Shown: positions 1 through 10,262 of the stretch, one piece after another
Position numbering within the stretch: the stretch's first letter is position 1
Layout: each line of letters opens with the position of its first letter
Assembly (NCBI GenBank): GCA_033239525.1
Contig: BSYO01000008.1
Location: 14,492,830 to 14,556,829, forward strand
DNA length: 64,000 bases
Direction: 5' to 3'
Source of the DNA: Nepenthes gracilis
Lineage: Eukaryota > Streptophyta > Magnoliopsida > Caryophyllales > Nepenthaceae
The notes under the pieces: model-generated
What the model saw: the letters and a program-made list of their open reading frames with translations, nothing else
The model's database searches: none
Told to the model about the DNA's origin: nothing
Made by a program: the position numbers and the translations under genes

Positions 1-78
1 TGTCTTTTGCAAAATTCACGTTACCATTCTTGCGTTTGTTGGCTCTTAAAAAATAATTTGTTTGGTTTTTCAATAATA

Positions 79-83
79 GTGTT
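79..83. repeat. E1 target-site duplication, left
   Basis: GTGTT immediately before the first LTR base; it is repeated exactly at 6249-6253 after the last LTR base. A 5-bp duplication is what gypsy integrases make. Confidence 0.9.
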
Positions 84-1103
84 TGTTGGGCCCCGATGTG
101 AACGCTCATAAAAGCACGGCCCAAATAAAGAAGCCCAGAGACACTCTCACAAGTAGAAGAGATCAGGTGGCCCAAATGAGAAGCCCAATGGCCGAGAACC
201 CAAGAGGTTTCGCAACTGCCTAAGCGGCCAGGAAGAATCTCTCGGACTTTTCCCCAGAGAGCCCCACATGAGCTGTTCCTCCTCACCAGCCCGCGAGCTT
301 ACAAGGAATCCCACAACCAGACGAGGACCGCCCTTTCATGGCCGGGAATGCCAGCTAGTCTATTTCGCCGGTTTCCAAGAAAGCCTGCAACTACTACTAG
401 TCGCCGTATCAACAGAGCACGCTTAGTTAAATCAAGGCTGATATCCAGATCCTGTACACCTGACATACTCAGATGCTGCAGCGGCGCCGTCCGCATGCCA
501 CTTTCCACACGTCAGCTACATTAAAGGAAGCCAGTGGACCAGCTCCTCGACCGCCGGATGGACGCCACGTGTCTACTCCCCAACGGCTCGGTTTTCATTA
601 TAAATACATAGCAAGACCTCCTTTTTAGAGAGAGCTTTTCAGACTCAACAACTCTGAGCGTTAAAGCTTCAACCGTGCACTCTCTCTCCCGACACTTAAC
701 TCCTCAGAGAAGGGTAAAAAATACTCTCAGCAAGCATAGCTCCCTTAGGAGAAAAACACAAAACGAGAGATAGGAAAGGAATTAACGATCACAACTATAC
801 TCTGTAAAATCTCTAACCCATATAGTGAAGCTCTTTACAGGCCCTGAGCCTCGTGGTTTTTCCTCCCCATTCAAGAGGAGGTTTTTCACGTAAAACATCT
901 GGTCTCAATCCTCATCTCGTGTCCAACACATCATTCACTTGTGTTGCCTGACTCCACGGACCGGACGGGACGTGCCTCTGCATCTCTCGGTCGTGTTGGA
1001 CCTCTCGGATCCAACACCCCTCATTAACGAGCCTTCCTGAGAGGTCCGGCTGGGACGTCCCCAACCTTTGTGTCTCTCGGACCCGTGGAACTAGAACGCA
1101 ACA
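84..1103 (+). repeat. E1 5' LTR
   Basis: This 1020-bp LTR matches 5230-6248 end to end. It begins TGTTGGGCC and ends ACGCAACA, so the terminal inverted repeat is TGTTG/CAACA. A TATA box (TATAAATA, 599-606) lies about 60% into the LTR and is followed by an AG/CT-rich leader, as expected for the U3/R boundary. ORFs within it are not coding. Confidence 0.95.
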
Positions 1104-1122
1104 TTGTCGCCGTCTGTGGGAA
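1104..1122 (+). promoter_or_regulatory. E1 primer-binding site
   Basis: The sequence right after the LTR, TTGTCGCCGTCTGTGGGAA, matches the same position in E2 (TTGGCGCCGTCTATAGGAA) and E3 (TTGGTGCTGCCTGTGGGAA). The shared consensus is a tRNA-primer site. I cannot say which tRNA without searching tRNA 3' ends. Confidence 0.75.
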
Positions 1123-1178
1123 GGAAGAACAAAAAACTAACGGCTTCCCACCCCCCAACAACAAGCAACGCCCCAAGG

Positions 1179-1974
1179 ATGTTCAGCAGACAAGGCAGCA
1201 CGTCCACCCGGGGAGAATAACACCACGACGAATGCCTCCCGTCGGGAGGCAGAATAAGCGGCGGCCCCGGCACCAGCGTGCGCAAATTGGCGCAGAAGGT
1301 GGACAGCCTCACAAGAGCCGTCCGCAACCTCCAGCAGAAGGCGGGTGAACACTCTAGGAGCCCACGCTCCGAAAGCCCGCGCCCGACGGCACGCCGAAGG
1401 TAGCAGTCGGCGCGGGCTCCAGGCGAATTGAGGGATTACCTCAACAAAAAGAAGTCCATGAGTCCGGCCCCATCAAGGAGGGGGCTCAAGAGGCTATGGA
1501 AGACTGTCTTTAAACCCAAGGCCGGCGAAGCAGCTCAGCCGGCAGGACCAGAAGACCCCTTGTCCCCGAGGACAGGGGAAGGAAGGAGAAGGGCGAGCAC
1601 CTACCAGAAGACCCAATGACCATCCGGGCACGATAAGCCCGAGCGGATGGTCCTTGGCGGAGAAAGACACTCGCCCAGTGGCCTTCACTGACTCCCTCAC
1701 CAACATCCTGAGGCAGATCAGGGACGAAAAGTTTCTAAGATGGCCCAAGGCGTTGAAGAACCCAGAGGGATGTGACCAATGGAAATACTGCCATTACCAT
1801 GGCCGCCACGGCCACGACACCGAGGACTGCAAAAAGCTCCAGGCGGAACTCGAGCGGTTGACAGTGGAAGGATATCTCGACTACTTCCTGCCAAGACCCG
1901 GGCGCGGCCCCGGAGTAGCAGGAAGCAGCCAGTCACGCCGCTCGAAGGGCAAGGCCGTCATGAACGTGGACTAA
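1179..1974 (+). pseudogene. E1 truncated gag
   Basis: From an ATG at 1179 the frame reads through a short coiled stretch (VRKLAQKVDSL), with in-frame stops, to a segment starting LRDYLNKKK and containing LWKTVFKP (1428-1619). That segment aligns by eye with the E2 and E3 gag segment (LRIYLNSKR, IWNCVFKD). The frame then changes to 1654-1974, which holds the C-terminal gag end: FLRWPK, a CCHC-like knuckle YCHYHGRHGHDTEDC, and a charged tail. The capsid portion present in E2 and E3 is missing between about 1620 and 1650, so this gag is internally deleted as well as frameshifted. Its product, if any, would be a short RNA-binding peptide. Confidence 0.8.
1877..1932 (+). repeat. 56-bp direct repeat, copy 1 (second copy 2091-2146)
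   Basis: The end of the gag frame (TCGACTACTTCCTG ... GCAGCCAG) recurs 214 bp downstream at 2091-2146 with only a few mismatches. The shared core is the GC palindrome-like CCCGGGCGCGGCCCCGG. It looks like a local duplication or template-switch scar next to the point where pol should begin. Confidence 0.8.
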
Positions 1975-2168
1975 AAAAAAAGGAGAGAAAAAGGACAAAA
2001 AAGCCTTGGGGGCCACTCAATGTAAGAGAAATATGCATTAATAAAACGTGCATTTTTTACTCTTACAATGAGCGTTTTCGTACTCTCCCCTCGACCGCTT
2101 CCTGCGAAGACCCGGGCGCGGCCCCGGAGCAGCAGGAAGCAGCCAGCAACTCACGGCTTTCAACAAAC

Positions 2169-2430
2169 AAAAACTCGACTGCGACCGAGCGGTCCCAGAG
2201 GTCGGGCCCTTGAGGTCATTCCAAAAACTCAGCTGTGACCGAGCGGTCCCAGAGGCCGGACCCTTGAGGTCATAAGAAAAACTCGACTGTGACCGAGCGG
2301 TCCCAGAGGCTGGGCCCTTGAGGTCATAACAAAAACTCGGCTGTGACCGAACGGTCCCAGAGGCCAGGCCCTTGAGGTCAAAACTCAGAAACTCAACCGC
2401 GACTAAGCGATCCTAGAGACCGGGCGACAA
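2169..2430 (+). repeat. E1 54-bp tandem repeat
   Basis: Four units with a 54-bp period (unit starts near 2174, 2228, 2282 and 2336) plus a degenerate fifth at 2392. Each contains GACCGAGCGGTCCCAGAGG followed by CCCTTGAGGTCA. The array sits between the gag remnant and the accessory gene, where pol is missing. Tandem arrays near the gag-pol or pol-3'LTR boundary are common in Tat-lineage elements. Confidence 0.92.
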
Positions 2431-2727
2431 GAATAAACCCAGAAGGCTAAGAGATAGAAGTTCCTGAAAAGACTGCACGCCCAAGTCCAATAGGGCAAAG
2501 GGTCAGACGCCTAAAGGGAGTCGCCCGGCTTGGAACAAAAAGTTAGGCGCTGGGCAACGCACTGCAAAAAAAAAAAAGAGAGAAGAAGAAAACACACGTA
2601 TAAGACACAAAAGAAACGTCCGAAGCTTTGAAGCGAAAAGGATAAAGTCTTATTCACGAAAAAGAGATTTTTTGTACAAGTATGACAAAACACAAAAAAA
2701 AAAAAAGAAGAACAAGGAGGCAGCATG

Positions 2728-4822
2728 TCAAGGAAATGCCACTTGGTCTCTTCCTCTTTGAGCCTCACGGGCTACCGAAGATCCCGTCTGCTTCGCCGGA
2801 ACTGCCCCCTCAGGCGTAAGAGGTTCACTCTCAGGCCCTGCCTGAGGAGGGCCAGGGAAAGGCCTACCATCAACGCCGTACAAGTCTTCCATGCTCAAGG
2901 CACCAGCCTTCCTGGGATCAAGGACGGCCACAAGGAACCGCGGACGGATCAATCGCGCCACTCGGCGGCACATGCGAACACCGTCCCGAAACTTGCTGGC
3001 CCAAAGACAGAGCCATCTCAAAGAATTTGCAGGGACGTCCTCAACCTCTCCTCCTGGCGAAGGATCCGTTCCTAAAGGAGGTTCTGCCTAAGCCGCAGAT
3101 CCTTAACGGTAGCCTCGAGAGAAGCAATCTTCTCCTTCGCTCCAGCTAGCTTCGCTTCCGCCCGCTGAGCAGCTTCACGAGCGGCCCCTGAGGACCTCAC
3201 TTCCAGACGGGACTGAGCGATCACTCCCACCAATCCATTAAGGCCAGCTATCAAGCTCTGGAGCTGCAACAGGAAAGTTCGTCAAGGCATGAACAATGAA
3301 AAGCAAGGGAAGAAAGGAAGCGACAGGCTACCTTAGAAACAAGAGGGTCATCCCCTACGCCACGCTCCGCGTGGAACTCGGACTCCTGCAGCTCGCTCCT
3401 GAGCCCCGTAGGTGCCGCCTCAGACACAGACTCGTCAGCTACGAGGGCCGCTGGAAGGTCTACCTCGAAGTCAGCACCTCTAAGGACCTCAGGCAACCAC
3501 TCGGCCTCAACAACAGCAGGGCGCTCAGAAGGATCAGAAGGCACGAACTCGTCAACACTCAAATCCACGACCTCTACCATCTCTCGGATCATTTCAGCCG
3601 ACACTCCCCTCTCAGAATCCCTCACGGCACTCCCGCCTCCTATGTCCTCGGGAGGGTGATCAACCCTGTCCGAGACGTCACCAGGCAAAGCAACGGGAGC
3701 ATCGGGAACAAAATCATCACTGGGGGGCTGGATGTCCGAGGACCGCGCACTCTGAGCAAGAATCTCCGTAGGCATAATAGGGAGATCAGCAGTGGAAGTG
3801 AAAGCGAGATCGCCAGATCTCGAGGGCCCCGGAAGGGAGGCATCAGTCCTCGCCCTCTTGATCAGAGGGATATCGTCATCATCATCACAAGAGGTCTGGG
3901 TCCCAGGAAGCTCTGTATTCCGCGCAACAGCTCTTGAGGGCCCGGCCGAGAGATTAGCAGTGGCAGTGAAGGTGAGACCCCTAGGCTTCGAGGACCCAGA
4001 AAACAAGCCGGTCCCCGGCCTCGTGAGCGGAGAAGCAGCCACGTCATCGTCGCTCATGCCCTTAATGTCAAAGTCCTCATCATCACTCGAGGAGCGCTCA
4101 GCGGTGGGTTCCCCAATCCTTGGTCTCTCCTTGTCCGTTTCAAGAGGAACTGGGCGGGGAGCCTCGTCCCGTGGTTCCCACTTGGCTTCCCTGAATTTAT
4201 CAGTGGCCAACCAGATGTTGAGCTTGTTCAAGTGGAAGGTCCACAGATTGGCCAGCACTAAGTCCGTGTGCGCCTTCACTTCCTTCCGGTCCTCCCTTGA
4301 GGGGTCAGAACAGTACTGGCTAGCCACCTTCCCCCACGTAGTGGGAATGGCCTAGTGCTCGTAAACGCCAAGGAAGAAGAACTTGTCCTTTCACCACCTC
4401 GTGGAGTCCGGGTTGCCACCACATAGCGAAGAAAATTTCGGGCGGGGAGTCATCACGATCCAGTCAAGGTTCTGCGTAAAGCGGAACAACACCTTGACCA
4501 CGAGAGCATTCAAGAGCTTCTCATGACATCGGAAGAAGACACACAGGGATACCAGATACCTCATCGCATTCGGCTGAAGCCTGGCGAGAGGCACGCCGAG
4601 CGCCCTCACAATGTCATAGAGCTCCACCGGAATGAAAAACCGTAGCCTGCCTTTAAGGTGGGCCTCATAAACGGTGATGAAACCATCCGGAGGGTACAGC
4701 GCCCTATCATGCGGCTTCGGAATCATCATAGCCATAGACTCAGGGATCTGATACTGAGCTCAGATCTCCGCAAGCTTGTCAAGCGTCACCGTGGAAGCAA
4801 TGTCTCTCACTCCAGGCGCCAT
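2728..4822 (-). pseudogene. E1 antisense accessory gene (Transposase_28-like)
   Basis: Antisense to gag. The ATG at 4822-4820 opens MAPGVRDI. One frame runs to about 3332, interrupted by TGA at 4762-4760, TGA at 4393-4391 and TAG near 4352. Residues about 40-100 (PPDGFITVYEAHLKGRL, RLQPNAMRYL) resemble the Pfam Transposase_28 domain. The middle (4327-3332) is acidic and Ser/Pro-rich, with SSSDDEDFD, a CDDDDD run and a likely nuclear signal, PLIKRARTDA. A 68-nt intron (3331-3264; donor AAG|GTAGCC, acceptor TTGCAG|CTCC) joins in phase to a coiled coil at 3263-3072. A further conserved patch, RRVARLI, at about 2950-2970 lies after a stop in another frame. E2 and E3 carry homologues. The function is unknown; nuclear localisation is an inference from the basic motif. 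Confidence 0.75.
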
Positions 4823-4913
4823 GGAAACCAAAGAAAGGAAGAGAAAACGAAGCCCGAACAAAGGAGAAGATGAAAAACAGGCGCGAAGATGAAAAAACCA
4901 AGGCAATGGGAGG

Positions 4914-4923
4914 TTTAAATAAA
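4914..4923 (-). promoter_or_regulatory. TATA-like box of the E1 accessory gene
   Basis: On the minus strand TTTATTTAAA lies about 100 bp before the ATG at 4822. E3 has TATAAATA about 112 bp before its homologous ATG, and E2 has a decayed TTTAAGTT about 108 bp before. The shared position suggests a private promoter for this antisense gene. Confidence 0.5.
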
Positions 4924-5217
4924 CCCTAGAGTACGGAAAAACGTACTCATTACCCTTACCACGCGTCGACAGGCCATTCGTCCCAGAAGTCTGGCGATCA
5001 CTCCTTCCCAAGGCGCCTGATAGCGCGTCACATCAGCAGGATACGGCATTTAATGCTCCAGCAGGAAAGTGAAACGGCGATCCAGAAGAGGTCCGAGGAC
5101 AACCACCTATCAGGATCAACGCAGAGTTCGCCACCAGGACGCACGCTCTCGGACGACTGACGTTTCCAGCGGACCGACGACTTCATGCCAAACGACCGAG
5201 AACTTCGGGTCCTTTGG

Positions 5218-5229
5218 CATGGGGGGCTA
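5218..5229 (+). promoter_or_regulatory. E1 polypurine tract
   Basis: CATGGGGGGCTA ends directly at the 3' LTR. The E2 and E3 equivalents (CATGGGAGCTAG, CATGGGAGGCTAG on the minus strand) share the motif CATGGG-G-CTA, so the three elements use the same plus-strand primer type. Confidence 0.75.
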
Positions 5230-6248
5230 TGTTGGGCCCTGTGTGAAGGCCCATAAAAGCACGGCCCAAATAAAGAAGCTCAGAGACACTCTCACAAGTA
5301 GAAGAGATCAGGTGGCCCAAATGAGAAGCCCAAGGGCCGAGAACTCAAGAGGTTTCACAACTGCCCAAGCGGCCAGGAAGAATCTCTCGGACTTTTCCCC
5401 AGAGGGCCCCACATGAGCTGTTCCTCCTCACCAGCCCGCGAGCTTACAAGGAATCCTACAACCAGACGAGGACCGCCCGTTCATGGCCAGGAATGCCAGC
5501 TAGCCTATTTTTTACGGTTTCAAGAAAGCTCGCAACTCTGCGCGCCGCCAGATCATCAGAAGCACGCTTAGTCAAATCAAGGCCGATATCCAGATCCCGT
5601 ACACCCGACATACTCGAATGGCAATGGGCGCCGTCCGCATGCCACTTTCCACACGTCAGCTGCATTAAAGGAAGCTTGGTGGACCAGCTCCTCAACCGTC
5701 GGATGGACGCCACGTGTCTACTCCCCAACGGCTCGGTTTCCATTATAAATACACAGTAAGACCTCCTTTCTAGAGAGAGCTTTTCAGACTCAACAACTCT
5801 GAGCGCTAAAGCTTCAACCGGGCACTCTCTCTCCCCACACTTAACTCCTCAGAGAAGGGTAAAAAATACTCTCAGCAAGCATAGCTCACTTAGGAGAAAA
5901 ACACAAAACGAGAGATAGGGAAGGGATTAACCCTCACAATTGTACTCTGTAAAATCTCTAACCCATATAGTGAAGCTCTTTACAGGCCCTGAGCCTCGTG
6001 GTTTTTTCTCCCCGTTCAAGAGGAGGTTTTCCACGTAAAACATCTGGTCTCAATCCTCATATCGTGTCCAACACATCATTCACTTGTGTTGCCTGACTCC
6101 ACGGACCGGACGGGACGCGCCTCTGCATCTCTCGGCCGTGTTGGACCTCTCGGATCCAACACCCCTCATTAACGAGCCTTCCTGAGAGGTCCAGCTGGGA
6201 CGTCCCCAACCTTTGCGTCTCTCGGACCCATGGAACCAGAACGCAACA
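5230..6248 (+). repeat. E1 3' LTR
   Basis: Second copy of the E1 LTR (1019 bp), with its TATA box at 5744-5751. It differs from the left copy by scattered substitutions and small indels, most obviously around 5510-5560 and near its start. It is preceded directly by the polypurine tract. Confidence 0.95.
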
Positions 6249-6253
6249 GTGTT
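6249..6253. repeat. E1 target-site duplication, right
   Basis: GTGTT directly after the 3' LTR, identical to 79-83. It confirms that both element ends are intact and that no recombination joined two different insertions. Confidence 0.9.
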
Positions 6254-7959
6254 AAATGGGTCATAATATTTTTTTCATGCAGCCTGTATGAAAATGTGTC
6301 ATGTCAACACTACATGGGACAAAAAATATTTTGGCACAACCCATTTTTTTAAAACTGTGAGTCTCATGCCAATATAATACGAGATAAAAATATTCCAGCC
6401 TAGCAAGAAATGTTGCTTGCCCATATTAGGCTGGGCGTGCCTCTGGGCCTTATCGGTTTAGACACAACTATAATAAAAATAATAATAATATATATAAAAA
6501 ATAGAAGTATAAAAAATATTAAAAATATATATCACATTTTATTTTATATTTGAATTTTTTAATATTATAATTAATAAAAATAAAAAAATACATCTAATAT
6601 TAACTTTCTTATTTTAAATTTTATTTATATTTTCACTAGTGTCATTCTTAAGTTATTATCTTCACTAAAACTCAAAAGGATTGGATTTTTAAATGATGCA
6701 CATTTCTACTATTTTTGGCATTATCCTCCTTTTTTGTCAATTATTGAACCTTTGGTAATGAAAGCTGACTCAAATGATTAGATTTTATATTTACATTAAT
6801 ACGAATAGAAAAAAATTGTATTCGTTAACCTTTCATTAATTTAAAATTATAAAATTTGACTTATTATTTGTAAACTTAGAGATATAATTAAACTATAAAT
6901 AATAAAAAAAATTAGTCAATATTATATTTTTATTGATTGGATGTGTTCCACGTCGAGTCCTTACCAAAGAAAGTAAATCTCAATTATCATCTCTGCTACT
7001 ACCGTTGCTTCCTTCTACTATTAGATTGAACAGTTTTAATGTTGATTGTAATAAATATAAGTTGTATATTGTATACATATTGTAATGAATACAAGCCTTC
7101 ATTTCTTTTATGATGTTAACTATCCCTATATTGGCGTAAATTTTTTTATAACAGATATACACCCTACATAAATTCACGTGGAACCTATAATTGTGGCAAG
7201 ATAATCTAATATTTGAGAATTTTTTCAACATTTTAAATTTTTTTTATGAAGAATATAGGTTAATATAATATTAACAAATATACTATTTTAAATAATTTTA
7301 ACATTTTACTTTAAATATTTTGCTTTAAGTTTTATATTTACATTCATCGTCGATATTGTATGATAAAAATCATAATCATCCTAATAAAATATAAAATTAT
7401 CAGTAAATGATAATAATTGGCTCAATGATAGATTTTATGTGGCATAAAGAATAATTATAAGTTTTTTAAGTAGCAAAATAAAATATTTTAAAAATATTTA
7501 ATTATTTCAATCATTTTTGGTATTCGTAATTATCACAAATTCGGATTAAATAGGTCAATTTAAATAATTAATTATAATTTTTAAAATTTAAAATCTCAAA
7601 TAATTTTAATAAATAATACTGAGTCTCAAAATTTGAATATGATAAACTAAATAAATATGACCCGACACAAATGAGAATTCACACAGAACCTTATCAGACA
7701 ATCGTCCAGACAAAAATAAACACGACATGCTCTACAATTATCGTAATGGAGGTAACAGTTGCAACCAAAATCATAAGTCAGATATAATATAATATCTCAA
7801 CTGTTTTTAAAATATATCCATCGGTCTATATCTGACAAATTCAACAATACAATTATATTAATTGTCAAATTAAACCATAATAAGATTAAAACTCACCAAA
7901 TTAGATGAATGGCTGACAGATTACGATCATACCCCTGTATTGCATCCAAATCTTCTACT
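6254..7959. other. AT-rich intergenic DNA, no gene seen
   Basis: Strongly AT-rich sequence with many poly-A and poly-T runs. ORFs are short and low-complexity. A patch at 6254-6440 rich in short GGCC/GTGCC-like words is probably old repeat debris. I see no family motif, RNA gene or promoter. Confidence 0.6.
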
Positions 7960-9510
7960 CCGAATGGATAAAATAGAAAAAGTGAGTCTAATACTCAACA
8001 TCATATTTAAATAAAAAAAGTCTAATATATCAAAGAAAAAATTTAATGGATAAAATCTGTTTAAATGACAGAATAAATTTAAATCGTTGATATGATAAAT
8101 TCAATAAAAATTTAAAATCCAATGACAGTCTCGTATACAAATCAAATATCTAAATCATAAAACAATCCATATTGGGATGTATATACATATATAAACACAT
8201 ATATATAAACAAAATAGAAGCGATCCGGATCAATTCTAATAGGTAATTAGCCAATTCCAAAGTCTAATCCAAATTTGAGTCCAAATCCCGATCAGCTTAT
8301 GATTTGGGGTAGAATCTGATAGTCAGATAATTGAATAGCGTGTGCAGAAGTCGAAACAGCACTGTGATAGATAGTCCAAGGGTTCGGATCAAAACATATA
8401 ATTAAAATCAATTGTACGAGACATATCAATGCCCAACTGATAGCAAAATCGGTAAATTTTAAATTCAAATTCAAATTCCAAATCAAAGTTTAATACAAAT
8501 AAATGCAGAGATACAAATCATGCATCAAACTTAAATTGTAATTATTTGAAGACTAGTTTGAGAAAGCGTTACACATAATCTTGGTAACCTTAGATAAAAT
8601 CAAATGTAAATTAGGCCAACATATATGACCACCCATATACTACATACCCATGGGTAAGGTTGCTCACTATTATTTACCACCTGTGACTTTAGATTCAATC
8701 CTTAAACTTGTCAGATATATCAGGATGTCTGTATATATTTTAAGGTTAAATTAAATTATCCAAATGGAAAAGGTCACTACTCCAAGCCTTTCCTGTCGAC
8801 GAAAAAAATTTTTGAATAACAAATATCTCCCCATCGGAAGCTGATCAAAATATCCAATAATCCAAATTCAAATATAGTAACCACAACTCAGCACGAGCAT
8901 ATGACTACATGGCTTATGCAAAATTTCATACTCATTTTCATACAAATCTACTGATATAAAAATATATAGTGTTTAATAAATTATTCGAACATTCAGAAAA
9001 TTATTAAATTCTCTGAATTTATAAAATCCAGTCCAGAAACATCCAAATTAGCCAATGAACTATACATGCATGTCCAAATTAAACAGATCGGACAGATAAA
9101 ATTACATGTATGTTAGTAAAAATTTTAAACAGTGTCTAAAATATATCAGATATTAAATCAGACTAATGAGAATATTTATAGAAACTTACCTTGATATCAT
9201 ACTTTACAGATCTAAAAAAAGATATTCCGAAGTACCCATATCAGCTGTTTCTCTCTCCTATTGGAGCATAGCCCGCGTGCTGCCACTACCTCTCCTTTAG
9301 GCCGCCCTTTGCCACACTCACCACCGCCGCGCCACCTCGTCAGTGACCACTGCCGCCTCACTCGTGAGCCGCCGCCACCGCCTATGTCTCCTCTCGCAAC
9401 CACCATCTGCCCACTTTCTCATCGCACAAACCCTCCCTTTTCTCTCACTGTGCGTGATACTTTGCCACACACCACCGTCGCTGTCATCGGCCACCTCTTT
9501 CCCTCCTTGG
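7960..9510. repeat. Unclassified repeat, copy A
   Basis: About 1.5 kb that recurs in the same orientation at 10263-11735, alignable by eye along its length. Shared landmarks are GTCTCGTATA near the left end, TAGCCAATTC, CCCATGGGTAAGGTT in the middle (8650 and 10970), and a GC-rich island at the right (9260-9510). On the minus strand the island is followed by a good splice-donor-like GGTAAGTTT (near 9184). The family is unknown to me: it could be the LTRs or 5' ends of an uncharacterised element, or a duplicated gene promoter. No TSD could be fixed. Confidence 0.7.
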
Positions 9511-10262
9511 CACATACCTCATGAGTTTGAGATTTGGTTGAATCCACGGGTTGTATGCGGTATAATCTATGTGTTAGATTTTACGATATTTAGATTCAGT
9601 AGAATCCATGTTGTTTATTATTATTTGGCTTTCAGGTCGTTTACATTGATATTCTGACCAGTGGATTCTTTTTATTTTCTTGTAAGATCGGATTCTGAGG
9701 GATCTTCGCCTTATATTGGTAAAATCTTATAATATTTGTCATATCAGGGTTTAGAGTGATCTGCTTTTCTCATATATTTGAATCGTAAATGCGATGATAT
9801 GCATTTTCTTGGATATATTGATCTGTTGGATATTGTATTATTATTCATGACTCTTGACTTACATTATATATTGTAGTTCTAGATATTTATATCTTTTCCT
9901 ATTTGTTTGGATTTGCTATTATTTGTAGGGTATTTTGCTCACTCTTATTATTTTTCTTTCTTCCAGAGTAGCAGATTTAGATGATGATGACTCTAGAATT
10001 AGATAAAAAGCTGTGACAAGAGAAATTGAGTCCTAGTTGGAGATGGTACTGAATTTATGCTCTAGAGTTCTATTTTGATATATTGCTTTATCATTTTTGG
10101 GATATTTGGATTGTGTATTTTCCAGATTTATCGTTAGTGCGAAGATGTTTAGATTATTGTATTTATGTTTTATCAATTATAGATATGCTTTTGAGATTTA
10201 ATTTTTTGAATGTGAGTAAGCAATGGATATTAGTTATAAATTTTGGGTTCAAGTCGTTACAC
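9511..10262. other. Spacer between unclassified repeat copies
   Basis: T-rich DNA between the two copies. It ends at 10261 with GTTACA, which on the minus strand reads TGTAACGACTTGAACCC. TGTAA-type starts are common at ends of plant repeats, so this may be an element end. No protein family is recognisable; the short ORF at 10083-10265 is low-complexity. Confidence 0.4.

Larger units (their letters stand above)
84..6248 (+). mobile_element. E1: non-autonomous Ty3/gypsy (Tat-like) LTR retrotransposon
   Basis: The element is bounded by two direct LTRs (84-1103 and 5230-6248) that start TGTTG and end CAACA. Both flanks carry the same 5-bp target duplication, GTGTT. Orientation is + because a primer-binding site follows the left LTR and a purine tract (GGGGGG) precedes the right LTR. 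The 4.1-kb interior holds only a frameshifted, shortened gag on + and an accessory gene on -. No protease, RT, RNase H or integrase coding is visible in any frame, so it must have relied on proteins in trans. The LTR pair differs by only a few percent by eye, which makes it the youngest insertion in the window. Assignment to Tat-like elements rests on the accessory gene and on gag, PBS and PPT resemblance to E2 and E3. Confidence 0.93.

Noticed and set aside
1070..1348. Open + frame spanning the LTR/PBS junction of E1
   Set aside because: It crosses the LTR end and the primer site. The gag homology is in another frame starting at 1179.
3296..4355. Long + strand open frames (213 and 187 codons) overlapping the E1 accessory gene
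   Set aside because: They mirror the acidic antisense frame on the other strand, have Arg/Ser-rich shadow composition and match no domain. The minus-strand reading is supported by homology to E2 and E3.
9261..9524. Pro/His-rich open frame in the GC island, echoed at 11529-11795
   Set aside because: The similarity follows from the DNA repeat. Composition is low-complexity and the frame is not better conserved than the DNA.
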